Of a stretch of DNA of 64,000 nt, positions 34,712-43,581 are shown piece after piece. Numbering within the stretch: position 1 is the stretch's first letter; each line of letters starts with the position of its first letter. Source of the DNA: Pantoea sp. 18069 (GTDB lineage Bacteria > Pseudomonadota > Gammaproteobacteria > Burkholderiales > Burkholderiaceae_C); contig NZ_CACSJA010000022.1 of NCBI RefSeq assembly GCF_902706035.1, forward strand, positions 32,237 through 96,236. The letters are read 5' to 3'. Below the pieces are notes generated by a model that ran no database searches, was not told the origin of the DNA, and saw only the letters and a list, made by a program, of their open reading frames with translations. The position numbers and the translations under genes were made by a program.

Positions 34712-36258
34712 AACCCGCGCAGCGCGACCCCGCGAGCCTCTCGCGCCTGGCCCATGCAGTGCTCGCGCTGTGCGTTCTCTGGCCGCTGTTCGAGGCCGCC
34801 GAAGTGCGCCCCGGCGCGCTGTTCGAGCCCGGCAACCTGGCCGTCATCGGCAACTTTCTGGCCGCTTTCCTGCCGCCGGCGACGGGCAGCGAGTTCCTGG
34901 CCTACCTGGGCCAGGCGACGCTGCAGACGCTGGCGATCGCGACGGCCGGCATGGCGCTGGCCTGTGCGCTGGCCATCCCCCTCGCCTATCTGGTCAGCGC
35001 CGCGGGCCGCGACCGGCCCACGCTCAACCCGCTCACACGCAGCCTGCTCACCGTGCTGCGCGGCATTCCCGAACTGGTCTGGGCGCTGGTGTTCGTGCGC
35101 GTCTTCGGTCTAGGGCCGGCCGCGGGCGTGCTCGCGCTGGGCCTGACCTATGGCGGCATGCTGGCCAAGGTCTATGCCGAAATCCTCGAATCGACCGACC
35201 CGGCGCCCGCGCGCGCGCTGCGCCACAGCGGTGCGCGCCGGCCGCTGGCGATTCTCTACGGGCTGGTGCCGCAGGCGGCGAAGGAGCTGGTCTCGTACAC
35301 CGTCTACCGCTGGGAATGCGCGATCCGCGCGTCGGTGGTGATGGGCTTTGTCGGCGCGGGTGGTCTGGGTCAGCTCATGGACCAGTCGATGAAAATGCTC
35401 AATGGCGGCGAGGCCGCGAGCATTCTGCTCACCTTCCTCGCGCTGGTGTTCGCGGCCGACGCGCTCTCGCACGGGCTGCGCCGCGCGCTCGATGCCTCGC
35501 CTGGCACGCGGCCCTCGCCCTGGGGCTGGCGCAGCGGCGGCGGCGCAGCGACGCTGGTGCTTGCCGTCTGGGCGAGTTTCCGGCTGCTCGACATGGATCT
35601 GTGGGCGCTGTTCTCGCGCGAGTCGGCCGGCGCCATGGGCCAGTTCGTCGCGAGCTTCTTTCCCATGGACCTGAGCGCCGACTGGCTGCGCCGCGTCGCC
35701 GTCGGCACCTGGGAGACGCTCGCGATCTCGGTGGTCGGCACGCTGCTCGCGGCGGTGCTGGGCCTGCTGCTGGCGCTGGCGCCGCTGCGCCCCGTAAGCC
35801 ATTTCCTGCTGAACCTGCTGCGCTCGGTGCCCGAGCTGGTCTGGGCGACCATCACCGCGCTGGCCGTGGGCCTGGGCCCGTTCGCGGGAGCCCTGGCGCT
35901 CGCGCTGCACACCAGCGGCGTGCTCGGCCGGCTGTATGCGCAGGCACTGGACAATGCGCCGCCCGCGCCGGCGTCGGCCCTGCGCCTGAGCGGCGCCGGC
36001 AAAGGCCTGGCATTTCTGTTCGGCACGCTGCCCGGCGCAGGCCCGCAGCTGATCGCCTATACGCTGTACCGCTGGGAAATGAACATCCGCATGGCGGCGA
36101 TCCTGGGCTTTGTCGGCGCGGGCGGCCTGGGGCAACTGCTGTATTTCGAGCTGTCGCTATTCCACTATGCCCAGTCCGCCACGGTGATCGTCGCCATGCT
36201 GGCGCTGTCGATCGCCGTCGACCAGGCCAGCGCCTGGCTGCGCCGCAGAATGCGCTGA
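34702..36258 (+). CDS. PhnE-type ABC permease, two permease units fused
   Basis: A 518-residue membrane protein made of two homologous PhnE-like halves. Each ends with the same coupling segment: Y-R-W-E-C-A-I-R ... G-F-V-G-A-G-G-L-G-Q-L (~205-230) and Y-R-W-E-M-N-I-R ... G-F-V-G-A-G-G-L-G-Q-L (~455-480). Single PhnE proteins are ~260-290 residues and dimerise, so here the dimer is covalent. Translation is coupled to the ATPase gene. The stop is 31 bp from the convergent ankyrin paralogue 2. Confidence 0.9.
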   Translation: MPLKPAQRDPASLSRLAHAVLALCVLWPLFEAAEVRPGALFEPGNLAVIGNFLAAFLPPATGSEFLAYLGQATLQTLAIATAGMALACALAIPLAYLVSAAGRDRPTLNPLTRSLLTVLRGIPELVWALVFVRVFGLGPAAGVLALGLTYGGMLAKVYAEILESTDPAPARALRHSGARRPLAILYGLVPQAAKELVSYTVYRWECAIRASVVMGFVGAGGLGQLMDQSMKMLNGGEAASILLTFLALVFAADALSHGLRRALDASPGTRPSPWGWRSGGGAATLVLAVWASFRLLDMDLWALFSRESAGAMGQFVASFFPMDLSADWLRRVAVGTWETLAISVVGTLLAAVLGLLLALAPLRPVSHFLLNLLRSVPELVWATITALAVGLGPFAGALALALHTSGVLGRLYAQALDNAPPAPASALRLSGAGKGLAFLFGTLPGAGPQLIAYTLYRWEMNIRMAAILGFVGAGGLGQLLYFELSLFHYAQSATVIVAMLALSIAVDQASAWLRRRMR

Positions 36259-36289
36259 ACACCGGGCCGGTGCCGGGCCGCCTGCACGC

Positions 36290-37957
36290 TCACTGGCTGT
36301 GGAGGTCCGCCCCCACCACCGTGGCCGTGGGCGGCGCCCCCCACCAGGACGCATCGTCCATCGCCCCGGACGCGACCGCCTGATCCAGCACAAGCCGGCT
36401 TTCACCGCCATGGTCGCCACCGCCCCTCGCGTGCGCAGCTGCATTCCAGCCGGCGCTGGCGTGATCGACGTCATAGGTATCACCCGGGCCATGGGGTTTG
36501 TCGCCGATCGAAAGCACGGCGGCATCCAGCAATGCCTCGACCACCTCGGCATGCCCATGGCTGGCCGCGAGCAGATGTGCCGCGCATCCCTGCAGATTGA
36601 CGGCATGGAGATTCGCGCCGGCGCCCGCCAGCAGATGCACGACGGCCAGGTGTCCACCGCGGGCTGCATGCAACAGCGCGGAATCACCATTGCAGTCGAC
36701 AGCCTCCATCTCCGGCTCCGCGGTCAGCAATACCTCCGTCAGGGTCACGTACCCCTGTTGCGCCGCGAACATCAGCGGGGTCAAGCCGCCCTCGTTGCGG
36801 GAATGGACGTCCTTGCCTGCTTTGCGCAGGGAGTCCAGCGCGGAAGCAAACGGGGTGAGGCCGTAGTGGTTGGCGGCATGCACATCCGCGCCGCAGGCCC
36901 GCAGGGTGTCCATTGCGCCCCATTGTTCGCAGCGTGCCGCGTGCATCAGCGCGGTGTCACCGTTCGGGGTCGCGGCATCGACATTCGCTCCAGCGACCAC
37001 CAGCACTTCCATCTTGGCCTGGTAGCCTCTTTGCGCAGCGTCCATCAGCAGGGTCAGACCGTGATCGCCCGGGGCGTTGATGTCCACTCCCAGAAATGTC
37101 TCGAGCATGGCGGCAGCCGGAGTCATGCCTTGATGGTTGACGGCATGCGGATCCGCTGCGCGGCCGCGCAACAGGTCTATCGTCTCCCATTGTCCAAAGC
37201 GCGCCGCGTGCATCAGCGCAGTGTCGCCTTCGCTGTCGACAGCACTGATCGCGGCGCCGGTGTCCAGCAGCATGCACGCCGTGGCCGAATGCCCGAAGTG
37301 CGCCGCAATCAGCAGCGCAGTCGCATCGTTATGGGCCCTGGCATCAATGTCCGCTACCGCGTGGCGCAACGCGTTCACGATCTCCAGCTGTGCGTGCCTC
37401 GCCGCATGCATCAGCGCGGACACACCGAACTCGTCCACGGCATCGACGTTCGCCCCAGCTGCCATCAGCGCCGTTGCCATGGCCAGCTCCCCCATGCGCG
37501 CTGCGACCATCAGCGCGGTTGCGCCAGCATCGTTTGCGGCATGAATGTCCGCGCCGGCTTCCCGCAGCGCGTCCACCACGGCCCGGTGCCCATGGCCCGC
37601 CGCGAATATCAGCGCGGTCGTACCCTGATGGTCCCTGGCATGGATGTCCGCTCCCGCCTGGCGCAACATGTCCACCACGGCCAGGTGCCCCTGGTCCGCC
37701 GCCTGCATCAGCGCGTCGTGACCATCAAGGTTCCGGGCATGCATATCTGCTCCCGCCGTCCTCAACGCTGCGACCACATCCAGGCGTCCCCGGTAAGCCG
37801 CGATCATCAGCGCGGTGTTGCCGTCTCTGACGGCATTGACGTTCGCGCCGGCGGCCACCAGCGCGGCGACGGCCGGACCGTCGCGCGCATCAAGCAACTG
37901 CCCGCTGCAGTAGTCGTCAAAGACAACGGCATCTGGATTGTTTGTCTGGTCCGGCAT
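36290..37957 (-). CDS. large cytoplasmic ankyrin-repeat protein, paralogue 2
   Basis: A 555-residue protein from the ATG of M-P-D-Q-T-N-N, giving ~14 ankyrin repeats. The family block G-M-T-P...V-D-I-N-A-P splits the array near 288-312, after which C-A-A-H-L-L-A and other late repeats follow. The Gly/Asp/Trp-rich, non-repeat tail ends G-A-D-L-H-S-Q and keeps the A-M-D-D-A element seen in other paralogues. No signal peptide. Its AT-rich upstream region (37983-38060) only partly resembles the promoter of the other three paralogues. Confidence 0.85.
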   Translation of the reverse strand: MPDQTNNPDAVVFDDYCSGQLLDARDGPAVAALVAAGANVNAVRDGNTALMIAAYRGRLDVVAALRTAGADMHARNLDGHDALMQAADQGHLAVVDMLRQAGADIHARDHQGTTALIFAAGHGHRAVVDALREAGADIHAANDAGATALMVAARMGELAMATALMAAGANVDAVDEFGVSALMHAARHAQLEIVNALRHAVADIDARAHNDATALLIAAHFGHSATACMLLDTGAAISAVDSEGDTALMHAARFGQWETIDLLRGRAADPHAVNHQGMTPAAAMLETFLGVDINAPGDHGLTLLMDAAQRGYQAKMEVLVVAGANVDAATPNGDTALMHAARCEQWGAMDTLRACGADVHAANHYGLTPFASALDSLRKAGKDVHSRNEGGLTPLMFAAQQGYVTLTEVLLTAEPEMEAVDCNGDSALLHAARGGHLAVVHLLAGAGANLHAVNLQGCAAHLLAASHGHAEVVEALLDAAVLSIGDKPHGPGDTYDVDHASAGWNAAAHARGGGDHGGESRLVLDQAVASGAMDDASWWGAPPTATVVGADLHSQ

Positions 37958-38082
37958 GGTGGCTTGAGCCTGCACAAAAGGATGGATTTGAATAATCCAT
38001 TTATTTATATTTCAATAACTTATTGGTATTTCATCGCGACTTTTTTGATCACGGACGCGACGCCGCCTTCGAGGTCCGCAGC

Positions 38083-39933
38083 TCAATGGCTGTGGAAGCT
38101 CGCGTCCTCCACCCTGACCCCCGTCAGGTCCGCACTTTCCATCGCCTCGACCGGAGGGTCTGACAGCGGCCCGCTTTCAACGCCATGCTCCCAGCCGCCC
38201 ATTGCGCCGGCAGCGTCATCCAGACCGCCACCCTCATCGGTCCCATTGCGCTCATCGAAGCTGCGCGCGGCGCTGTCGACGGCATCACTGTCCGCTGCCG
38301 CGGCCAGCAGCACTTCCAACTGGGTCCAGCTCCCACTTTGCGCCAAACGCATCAACGAGGCCGAAGCGTAGTGGTCTTGGGCATGGCGACCGTCCGCAGC
38401 CGTGTGCAAAGTTTGCATCGCGGCCGCAAAAGGGGTGATGCCGTGGGAGTTGGCCGCATGCACATCCGCTCCGAGGCTGCGCAGGCTGTCCATTGCGCCC
38501 CATTGCCCAGCGCGTACCGCATGCATCAACGCAGTGTCTCCGTCATGGACTGCGGCATCGACATCCGCGCCCGCCGCCACCAGCGCTTCTATCAGGGTCA
38601 AATACCCCTCTTGCGCCGCGATCATCAACAGGGGCAGGTCGCCACCCAAGGGAGCGTTGACGTCTATTGACTCCAGCATTTCCTGCACGATCCCCGCAGG
38701 CGTCTCGCCCACATGGTTGGCGGCATGCATATCCGCGCCATGAAAACGCAGGATATCCATTAACTCCCATTCCTCCATCCATGCGGCGTGCATCAGCGCA
38801 GTGTTGCCGTCGTTGTCGACCGCATCGATTCCTGCCCCTGCCGCCGCCAGCAGAGCCAGGATTTCCGGCTGCCCATAATAGGCCGCACGAATCAGCGCAG
38901 TAGCGCCGTCTCCGGATCTGGCATGGATGTCCACATCCCCAGCCAGCAACGCCTGAAGCACCAGCAAGTATCCTTTCTCTGCCGCCAGCATCAGCGCGGT
39001 ATCGCCCTCTTCGGTCCTGGCACGCGTGTCGGCCCCCGCTTGCAACAGCACGTGCACCATGCCCAGGTGTCCCTCGTGGACTGCAATCAGCAGCGGCGTA
39101 AAACCAGAATCGGAGGCGGCTTCAATGTCAGCGCCCCCTGCCAGCAACGCGTCGACCATGTCCGCATTTCCAAGACACGCTACGTTCATCAGCGCGGTGT
39201 AGCCATGTTCGTCCCTGGCACCCGTGTCGGCGCCCGCTTGCAACAGCGCGCGCACCACGCCCAGGTATCCATTGCCGGCCGCTATCATCAGCGGCGTCAC
39301 ACCCGAATCGGTGGCGGCGTCAATGTCGGCGCCCGCTTGCACCAGCGCGTGCACCACGCCCAGGTGTTCATTGCAGGCCGCCGTCAGCAACGGCGTCACA
39401 CCCGAATCGGTGGCGGCTTCAATGTCGGCGCCCGCTTGCACCAGCGCGTGCACCACGCCCAGGTGTCCATTGCAGGCCGCCGTCAGCAACGGCGTCCGAC
39501 CCGAATCGGTGGCGGCTTCCATGTCGGCGCCCCCTGCCAGCAACGCGTCCACCATGTCCGGATTTCCGATGCTCGCCGCGAGCATCAGCGCGGTGGTGTT
39601 GACCGCGTCCCTCGCATCCACGTTCGCGCCGGCACCCAGCAGCACGGCTATCGCAGGCAGGTCTTCGCGCATCGTGGCCAGTGTCAGTGCAGTATTGCCG
39701 TTTTGGTCCCGGGCATCGACGTCCGCACCCGCTTTCAGCAGTGCTTTCATCATGCCCAGACGGCCTTCGCCCACCGAGTTCATCAGCCTGGTGCAACCCT
39801 TTGCATCGAGGGCATTGATGTCCACTCCGGCTGTCACCAGTTCGGCGACGGCCCGCTCGTCGCGCGCATCGGTCTCCCGGGCGATGCGGCCGTTGCGGTC
39901 GGTGGCATGGATAGGTGTTGTGTTGTTCGGCAT
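38083..39933 (-). CDS. large cytoplasmic ankyrin-repeat protein, paralogue 3
   Basis: The longest paralogue, 616 residues, starts M-P-N-N-T like paralogue 1. About 16 ankyrin repeats are present; three consecutive ones (residues ~145-240) are almost identical at DNA level. The family block G-E-T-P...S-I-D-V-N-A-P splits the array near ~410. The tail is acidic and Gly-rich (D-D-A-A-G-A-M-G) and ends S-F-H-S-H. No signal peptide or other domain. It lies 125 bp from the start of paralogue 2 and is transcribed the same way. Confidence 0.87.
   Translation of the reverse strand: MPNNTTPIHATDRNGRIARETDARDERAVAELVTAGVDINALDAKGCTRLMNSVGEGRLGMMKALLKAGADVDARDQNGNTALTLATMREDLPAIAVLLGAGANVDARDAVNTTALMLAASIGNPDMVDALLAGGADMEAATDSGRTPLLTAACNGHLGVVHALVQAGADIEAATDSGVTPLLTAACNEHLGVVHALVQAGADIDAATDSGVTPLMIAAGNGYLGVVRALLQAGADTGARDEHGYTALMNVACLGNADMVDALLAGGADIEAASDSGFTPLLIAVHEGHLGMVHVLLQAGADTRARTEEGDTALMLAAEKGYLLVLQALLAGDVDIHARSGDGATALIRAAYYGQPEILALLAAAGAGIDAVDNDGNTALMHAAWMEEWELMDILRFHGADMHAANHVGETPAGIVQEMLESIDVNAPLGGDLPLLMIAAQEGYLTLIEALVAAGADVDAAVHDGDTALMHAVRAGQWGAMDSLRSLGADVHAANSHGITPFAAAMQTLHTAADGRHAQDHYASASLMRLAQSGSWTQLEVLLAAAADSDAVDSAARSFDERNGTDEGGGLDDAAGAMGGWEHGVESGPLSDPPVEAMESADLTGVRVEDASFHSH
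39301..39498 (-). repeat. tandem near-identical 99-bp ankyrin units
   Basis: Units 39301-39399 and 39400-39498 differ at four of 99 positions by my count. A third, more diverged unit begins with the same bases at 39499. Each encodes one 33-residue ankyrin repeat (D-S-G-V-T-P-L-L-T-A-A-C-N type), indicating recent duplication inside paralogue 3. Confidence 0.85.
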
Positions 39934-40005
39934 GGTCTGTGGATGTGAAGCGGCGCAAACCAAGGCTTGCCGGATGATTTAATTTAATTAATAAAATTAA
40001 ATTTT

Positions 40006-40034
40006 AATAGTTTTAAACTATTTTGTGTTGTCAG
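40006..40034 (-). promoter_or_regulatory. conserved ankyrin-family promoter with perfect palindrome, copy 3
   Basis: Minus strand: CTGACA (40034-40029), 17-bp spacer, ACTATT (40011-40006). The spacer and -10 contain ATAGTTTTAAACTAT (40007-40021), a perfect 7-1-7 palindrome, a likely operator. Confidence 0.65.
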
Positions 40035-40123
40035 GATTTTTTGATTTCGGCCTGCGCCTCAGCTGGAACCTCACCGGCCTGCTGCGCCAGCGCACGGACC
40101 GCGCAGGCACCTGCCGACAGCCG

Positions 40124-41422
40124 CTACTGGGGCATGCACCAGGAGCCATTTGCCATCGCCTCGCAGGCTTGCGCGTAGTCGGTCAACGGCCGGCTTTCAT
40201 CGCCATATTCCCCATCGCCCATGGCGCAGGCAGCGTCATTCGGGCCGGCACTGCCATCGTCCCGGTCACTGTCGCCATGCCAGTCGCTGTCGAACCGTTG
40301 GCCTGGCGCATTCCCGCCATCCGGGCCGCCCGAGCGATCGCAGTCGCCAGTCCCCGGGGCCAGCAGCAATTCCACCAGCGTCCAGTACCCGCGTTGCGCG
40401 GCGAACATCAGCGGAGTCAAGCCGTCATCGTCCAGGGCATTGATGTCCACGCCCCCGAATAAATCCGCGATGCAGGACGCCGGTGTTTCCCCCTGATGGT
40501 TGGCGGCATGCAGATCCGCTCCGTAGGTGCGCAATACATCCGCCGAGGCCCATTGCCCACCGTATGTCGCGTGCATCAGCGCGGTATTGCCGTCGTTGTC
40601 GACCACATCGACCGTTGCTCCGGCGCTCGCCAGTGCAGACACTGCGGTCGACAGCCCGGTGCCGGCCGCCATCATCAGCGCGGTCTCACCCTCAGCGGTT
40701 TGGGCCTCGATATCCGCACCCGCGGCCAACAACGCGTTCATGATCGTCAAGTTTCCGTGGCCCGCCGCAATCGTCAGCGCGGTGTCGCCATCCTGGTTCC
40801 TGGCATGAATGTCCGCACCCGCTTGCAGCAGCGCGTTCACCATGTCCGCATGCTCGCCGTAAGCCGCGAACAGCAGCGCGGTCCAGCCCGCATCGGTTGT
40901 GGCATGAATGTCCGCACCCGCTTTCAGCAGCGCCTGCACCGCAGCCAGGCGTCCAAGGAGCGCCGCCAGCATCAACGCGGTATCCCCGAGGTGGGTTCTG
41001 GCATCGATGTCCGCACCCGCTTGCAGCAGCGCGCTGACCACGGGCACATGCTCGCGGCCCGCCGCAAGCATCAGCGCACTGGCGCCATCAAGATTCCTGG
41101 CATGAATGTCCGCGCCCGCTTCCCGCAGTGCATCCACCACGGCCAGGTACCCCTCGCCCGCAGCGAGCATCAGCGCAGTGTCCCCGCTGTGGGCCCTGGC
41201 ATGAATGTCGGCACCCGCTTGCCGCAGCATATCAACCACTTGCAGGTGCCCATGGCAGGCCGCGAGCATCAGCGGGGTCGCCCCGTCGCAGGCCCTTGCC
41301 TGAACGTCGGCGCCGGCGGCAAGCAAGGCTTTCACCTCGTCCCATCGCCCCATGCCGGAGGCAATCATCAGCGGGGTGTAGTTCTGCGTGGCAGGGGCAT
41401 CGAGAGGGCTTGCATTCAGCAT
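40124..41422 (-). CDS. large cytoplasmic ankyrin-repeat protein, paralogue 4
   Basis: A 432-residue protein from the ATG of M-L-N-A-S. Around ten ankyrin repeats occupy ~20-330, then the family block G-E-T-P...V-D-I-N-A (~322-345) and one last repeat. A long low-complexity tail rich in Asp, Gly and Ser (D-R-S-G-G-P-D-G-G-N) still carries A-C-A-M-G-D-G-E-Y-G-D-E-S as in the other paralogues. No signal peptide. Its promoter copy is at 41481-41509. A more distal TTG in frame (41452) is possible but adds unconserved residues. Confidence 0.85.
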   Translation of the reverse strand: MLNASPLDAPATQNYTPLMIASGMGRWDEVKALLAAGADVQARACDGATPLMLAACHGHLQVVDMLRQAGADIHARAHSGDTALMLAAGEGYLAVVDALREAGADIHARNLDGASALMLAAGREHVPVVSALLQAGADIDARTHLGDTALMLAALLGRLAAVQALLKAGADIHATTDAGWTALLFAAYGEHADMVNALLQAGADIHARNQDGDTALTIAAGHGNLTIMNALLAAGADIEAQTAEGETALMMAAGTGLSTAVSALASAGATVDVVDNDGNTALMHATYGGQWASADVLRTYGADLHAANHQGETPASCIADLFGGVDINALDDDGLTPLMFAAQRGYWTLVELLLAPGTGDCDRSGGPDGGNAPGQRFDSDWHGDSDRDDGSAGPNDAACAMGDGEYGDESRPLTDYAQACEAMANGSWCMPQ

Positions 41423-41480
41423 GGCGATGGGGCCTGCATGGCGGGTTTGCAATGCAGTTATTTAATTAAAATTAAATATT

Positions 41481-41509
41481 AATAGTTTTAACCTATGAAT
41501 TTTTGTCAG
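41481..41509 (-). promoter_or_regulatory. conserved ankyrin-family promoter, copy 4
   Basis: Minus strand: CTGACA (41509-41504), 17-bp spacer, ACTATT (41486-41481), with ATAGTTTTAACCTAT (41482-41496) as a palindrome with one mismatch. AT-rich DNA continues to ~41457. Confidence 0.65.
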
Positions 41510-41605
41510 ATTTTTACGCGTATCGGTTGAGGCGCCAACGCCAGAACCCACAGGCTGTTGGACCTACAGCCCGGACTGCAGCGCGCGGCCCAGCGCAGGG
41601 GGTGC

Positions 41606-42478
41606 TCAGCTGCGAAGCGGGCTCTGCGCCCCCGCATCCGACCCGCCCTCGCCCCGCGGTATCCGCAGCTCCGTGCGAAACGGCCGCTGCGCTGCCACGT
41701 TGGGCGGCGTGGTGGAGATCAGGCGCGCCGTCTCCAGCATCAGCGGCACGAATTTGGCGATCGCGCGTTTGACGGTCCATGCCGTCGACGACACGGACAG
41801 GTTGAGCCCGGCAATGATGTTGCCCGCCCCATCCCTCACCGGTACCGCCAGGGCCAGATCGCCGCGGTAGAACTCCTCGTCGCAGTACGCAAAGCCGTCT
41901 TCGCGCGCGCGCTGCACGAGCGCCATCAACGCATCCACATCGGTGACCGTTTTCGGCGTGTAGCGCACCCGGTCGCTGCGCGACAGGATGGTGTGCGCTT
42001 CATCGTCGGACAGGCCGGACAAATAGGTGCGGCCCGTCGAGGCACAGAACATGGGAATGCGCTGACCGATGGGCATGTGCATGATCAAGCGCACCAGGCT
42101 GGAGAAGCGCCCGATGTACACCATGCTGTCGCCCGCGGGTTCGGCCAGGTTCACCGTCTCGCCGCAGCGCTGGTTCAGGTCCAGCAGATAGGGGTTAGCG
42201 CGCTCGAGCAGGGGGTGGGACTGCAGGTACTGGTAGCCCGCGTCCAGGTTCGCCGACGACAGCGAGTACCGCTTCGAGTGCGGGTCCTTGTTCAGCATGC
42301 CCAGCGCTTCCAGCGTGAACGCAAACCGCTGGGCCGCGCTCTTGGAGATGCCGACCGCCGCAGCGATCTCCGGCAGGCTCATGGACGAGCGCTCGGAGTT
42401 GAACGCTTTCAACACCGACACGCCAGTGGCCAGCGACTGCACGTACAGGGTGGACGATTCCGGGTTCACAGTGCTCAT
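41606..42478 (-). CDS. IclR-family transcriptional regulator
   Basis: A 290-residue regulator: N-terminal winged helix-turn-helix (~15-75, V-L-K-A-F-N-S-E-R...L-P-E-I-A-A-A-V-G-I-S-K-S-A-A-Q-R) and an IclR effector-binding domain (~85-260) with G-R-T-Y-L-S-G-L and A-V-P-V-R-D-G-A-G-N-I-I-A-G-L-N. It is divergent from the amino-acid transporter operon, with two palindromes in the shared 257-bp region, so it probably controls that operon in response to the transported compound. Confidence 0.92.
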   Translation of the reverse strand: MSTVNPESSTLYVQSLATGVSVLKAFNSERSSMSLPEIAAAVGISKSAAQRFAFTLEALGMLNKDPHSKRYSLSSANLDAGYQYLQSHPLLERANPYLLDLNQRCGETVNLAEPAGDSMVYIGRFSSLVRLIMHMPIGQRIPMFCASTGRTYLSGLSDDEAHTILSRSDRVRYTPKTVTDVDALMALVQRAREDGFAYCDEEFYRGDLALAVPVRDGAGNIIAGLNLSVSSTAWTVKRAIAKFVPLMLETARLISTTPPNVAAQRPFRTELRIPRGEGGSDAGAQSPLRS

Positions 42479-42508
42479 GGTTGTATCGCTTAAAGATATA
42501 CGTCTACT

Positions 42509-42520
42509 GTATAGAAATAC
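42509..42520. promoter_or_regulatory. candidate IclR operator near the regulator gene
   Basis: GTATAGAAATAC, an inverted repeat with 4-bp arms, lies 30 bp upstream of the IclR start. It is followed by GATTC, echoing the GTAT..ATACGA composition of the larger palindrome at 42665, so autoregulation is plausible. Confidence 0.4.
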
Positions 42521-42664
42521 GATTCAACATTCCCCTTGAGGACCAAAGAATCAGGCAAAAACCAGTGAATCCACGGGTAATCACTTATTTTTTTCCGATA
42601 AAACACCGCACCTATCCGCGCATTCTTGACTACCATTGCGTCAATGAATCGCTAAGCAATTCAT

Positions 42665-42685
42665 TCGTATTGAATAGCAATACGA
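42665..42685. promoter_or_regulatory. candidate IclR operator in front of the transporter operon
   Basis: A perfect inverted repeat with 8-bp arms TCGTATTG (42665-42672) and CAATACGA (42678-42685) around AATAG. It ends 50 bp before the first gene of the amino-acid transporter operon, the right size and place for an IclR-type site. Confidence 0.55.
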
Positions 42686-42735
42686 CAACCACCGACAGAT
42701 GCATTCCGCAAACATCCAACCACTGAAAGCTTCTC

Positions 42736-43497
42736 ATGTTGAAAATTGCCCTGAAATCGCTGGTGGCTGCGGCCTGCGTGGCCTTCGCCTTTTCCTCAGC
42801 CCACGCGCAGCAAGCCGTCATCAAGGTCGGCGCGACGCCGACCGCCGTGCCCTTCAACTTCCTCAACCCCAAGACCAACACGCTGGAAGGCGTGATGGTG
42901 GACGTGGCCCAAGCGGTGGGCAAGGAACTGGGCGTCACGCCCGAGATCTCGGGCATCCCCTTCGCCACGCTGATCCCGTCGCTGCAGACGAAAAAGATCG
43001 ACATGATCTCGTCGGCCTTCGCCAAGACCCCCGCGCGCGCCGAAGTGGTGGACTTCTCCGACATCGTGCTGACCTACAAGGAAGCCCTGCTGGTGCCCGT
43101 GAATGACACCAAGGCCTATCGCAACTACGACGACCTCAAGGGCAAGATCGTTGGCGTGCAGATGGGCACGTCCTATGTCGAGCCGCTCAAGGCCGTCCAG
43201 GGATTCAAGGAACTGAAGATGTACGACACCATGGCCGATCTGGTGCGCGACATCGCCCTGGGCCGCCTGGAAGCCGGTTTCGGCGACGGCCCGGTCGTGG
43301 CCTACCAGGTGCGCATGTCCGCCTCCAAGCAGGTGCGCCTGGTCGATACCTACGAGAGCCTGCTGGCCACCGACATCGCCCTGGCCGTGCGCAAGGGCGA
43401 CACCGAGACGCTGGCCAAGCTCAACGCCGCCATTGCCAAGATCAAACAGAACGGCGTGCTGGCCGACATCCTGAAAAAGTGGGGCGTGCCGCAGTAA
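42736..43497 (+). CDS. amino-acid ABC transporter substrate-binding protein (family 3)
   Basis: A 253-residue periplasmic binding protein with a signal peptide (1-24, ending A-H-A). It shows the family-3 hallmarks G-V-M-V-D-V-A-Q-A-V-G-K-E-L-G, S-S-A-F-A-K-T-P-A-R, V-D-F-S-D-I-V and G-K-I-V-G-V-Q-M-G-T-S-Y. It captures a polar amino acid or derivative for the permease and ATPase that follow. The ligand is not readable. Confidence 0.92.
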   Translation: MLKIALKSLVAAACVAFAFSSAHAQQAVIKVGATPTAVPFNFLNPKTNTLEGVMVDVAQAVGKELGVTPEISGIPFATLIPSLQTKKIDMISSAFAKTPARAEVVDFSDIVLTYKEALLVPVNDTKAYRNYDDLKGKIVGVQMGTSYVEPLKAVQGFKELKMYDTMADLVRDIALGRLEAGFGDGPVVAYQVRMSASKQVRLVDTYESLLATDIALAVRKGDTETLAKLNAAIAKIKQNGVLADILKKWGVPQ

Positions 43498-43581
43498 CGC
43501 GACCGCCCACCTGCGCCTGCCCCGCACTTGCCGGGTGCCGGGGCTGCGCAGACCCTGTTCCTTTTTGCCAAGGCGCCTGAA

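Noticed and set aside
31188..41422. Regular ~99-bp periodicity resembling a CRISPR or satellite array
   Set aside because: The period equals 33 codons and each unit translates into an ankyrin repeat; no conserved repeat with unique spacers.
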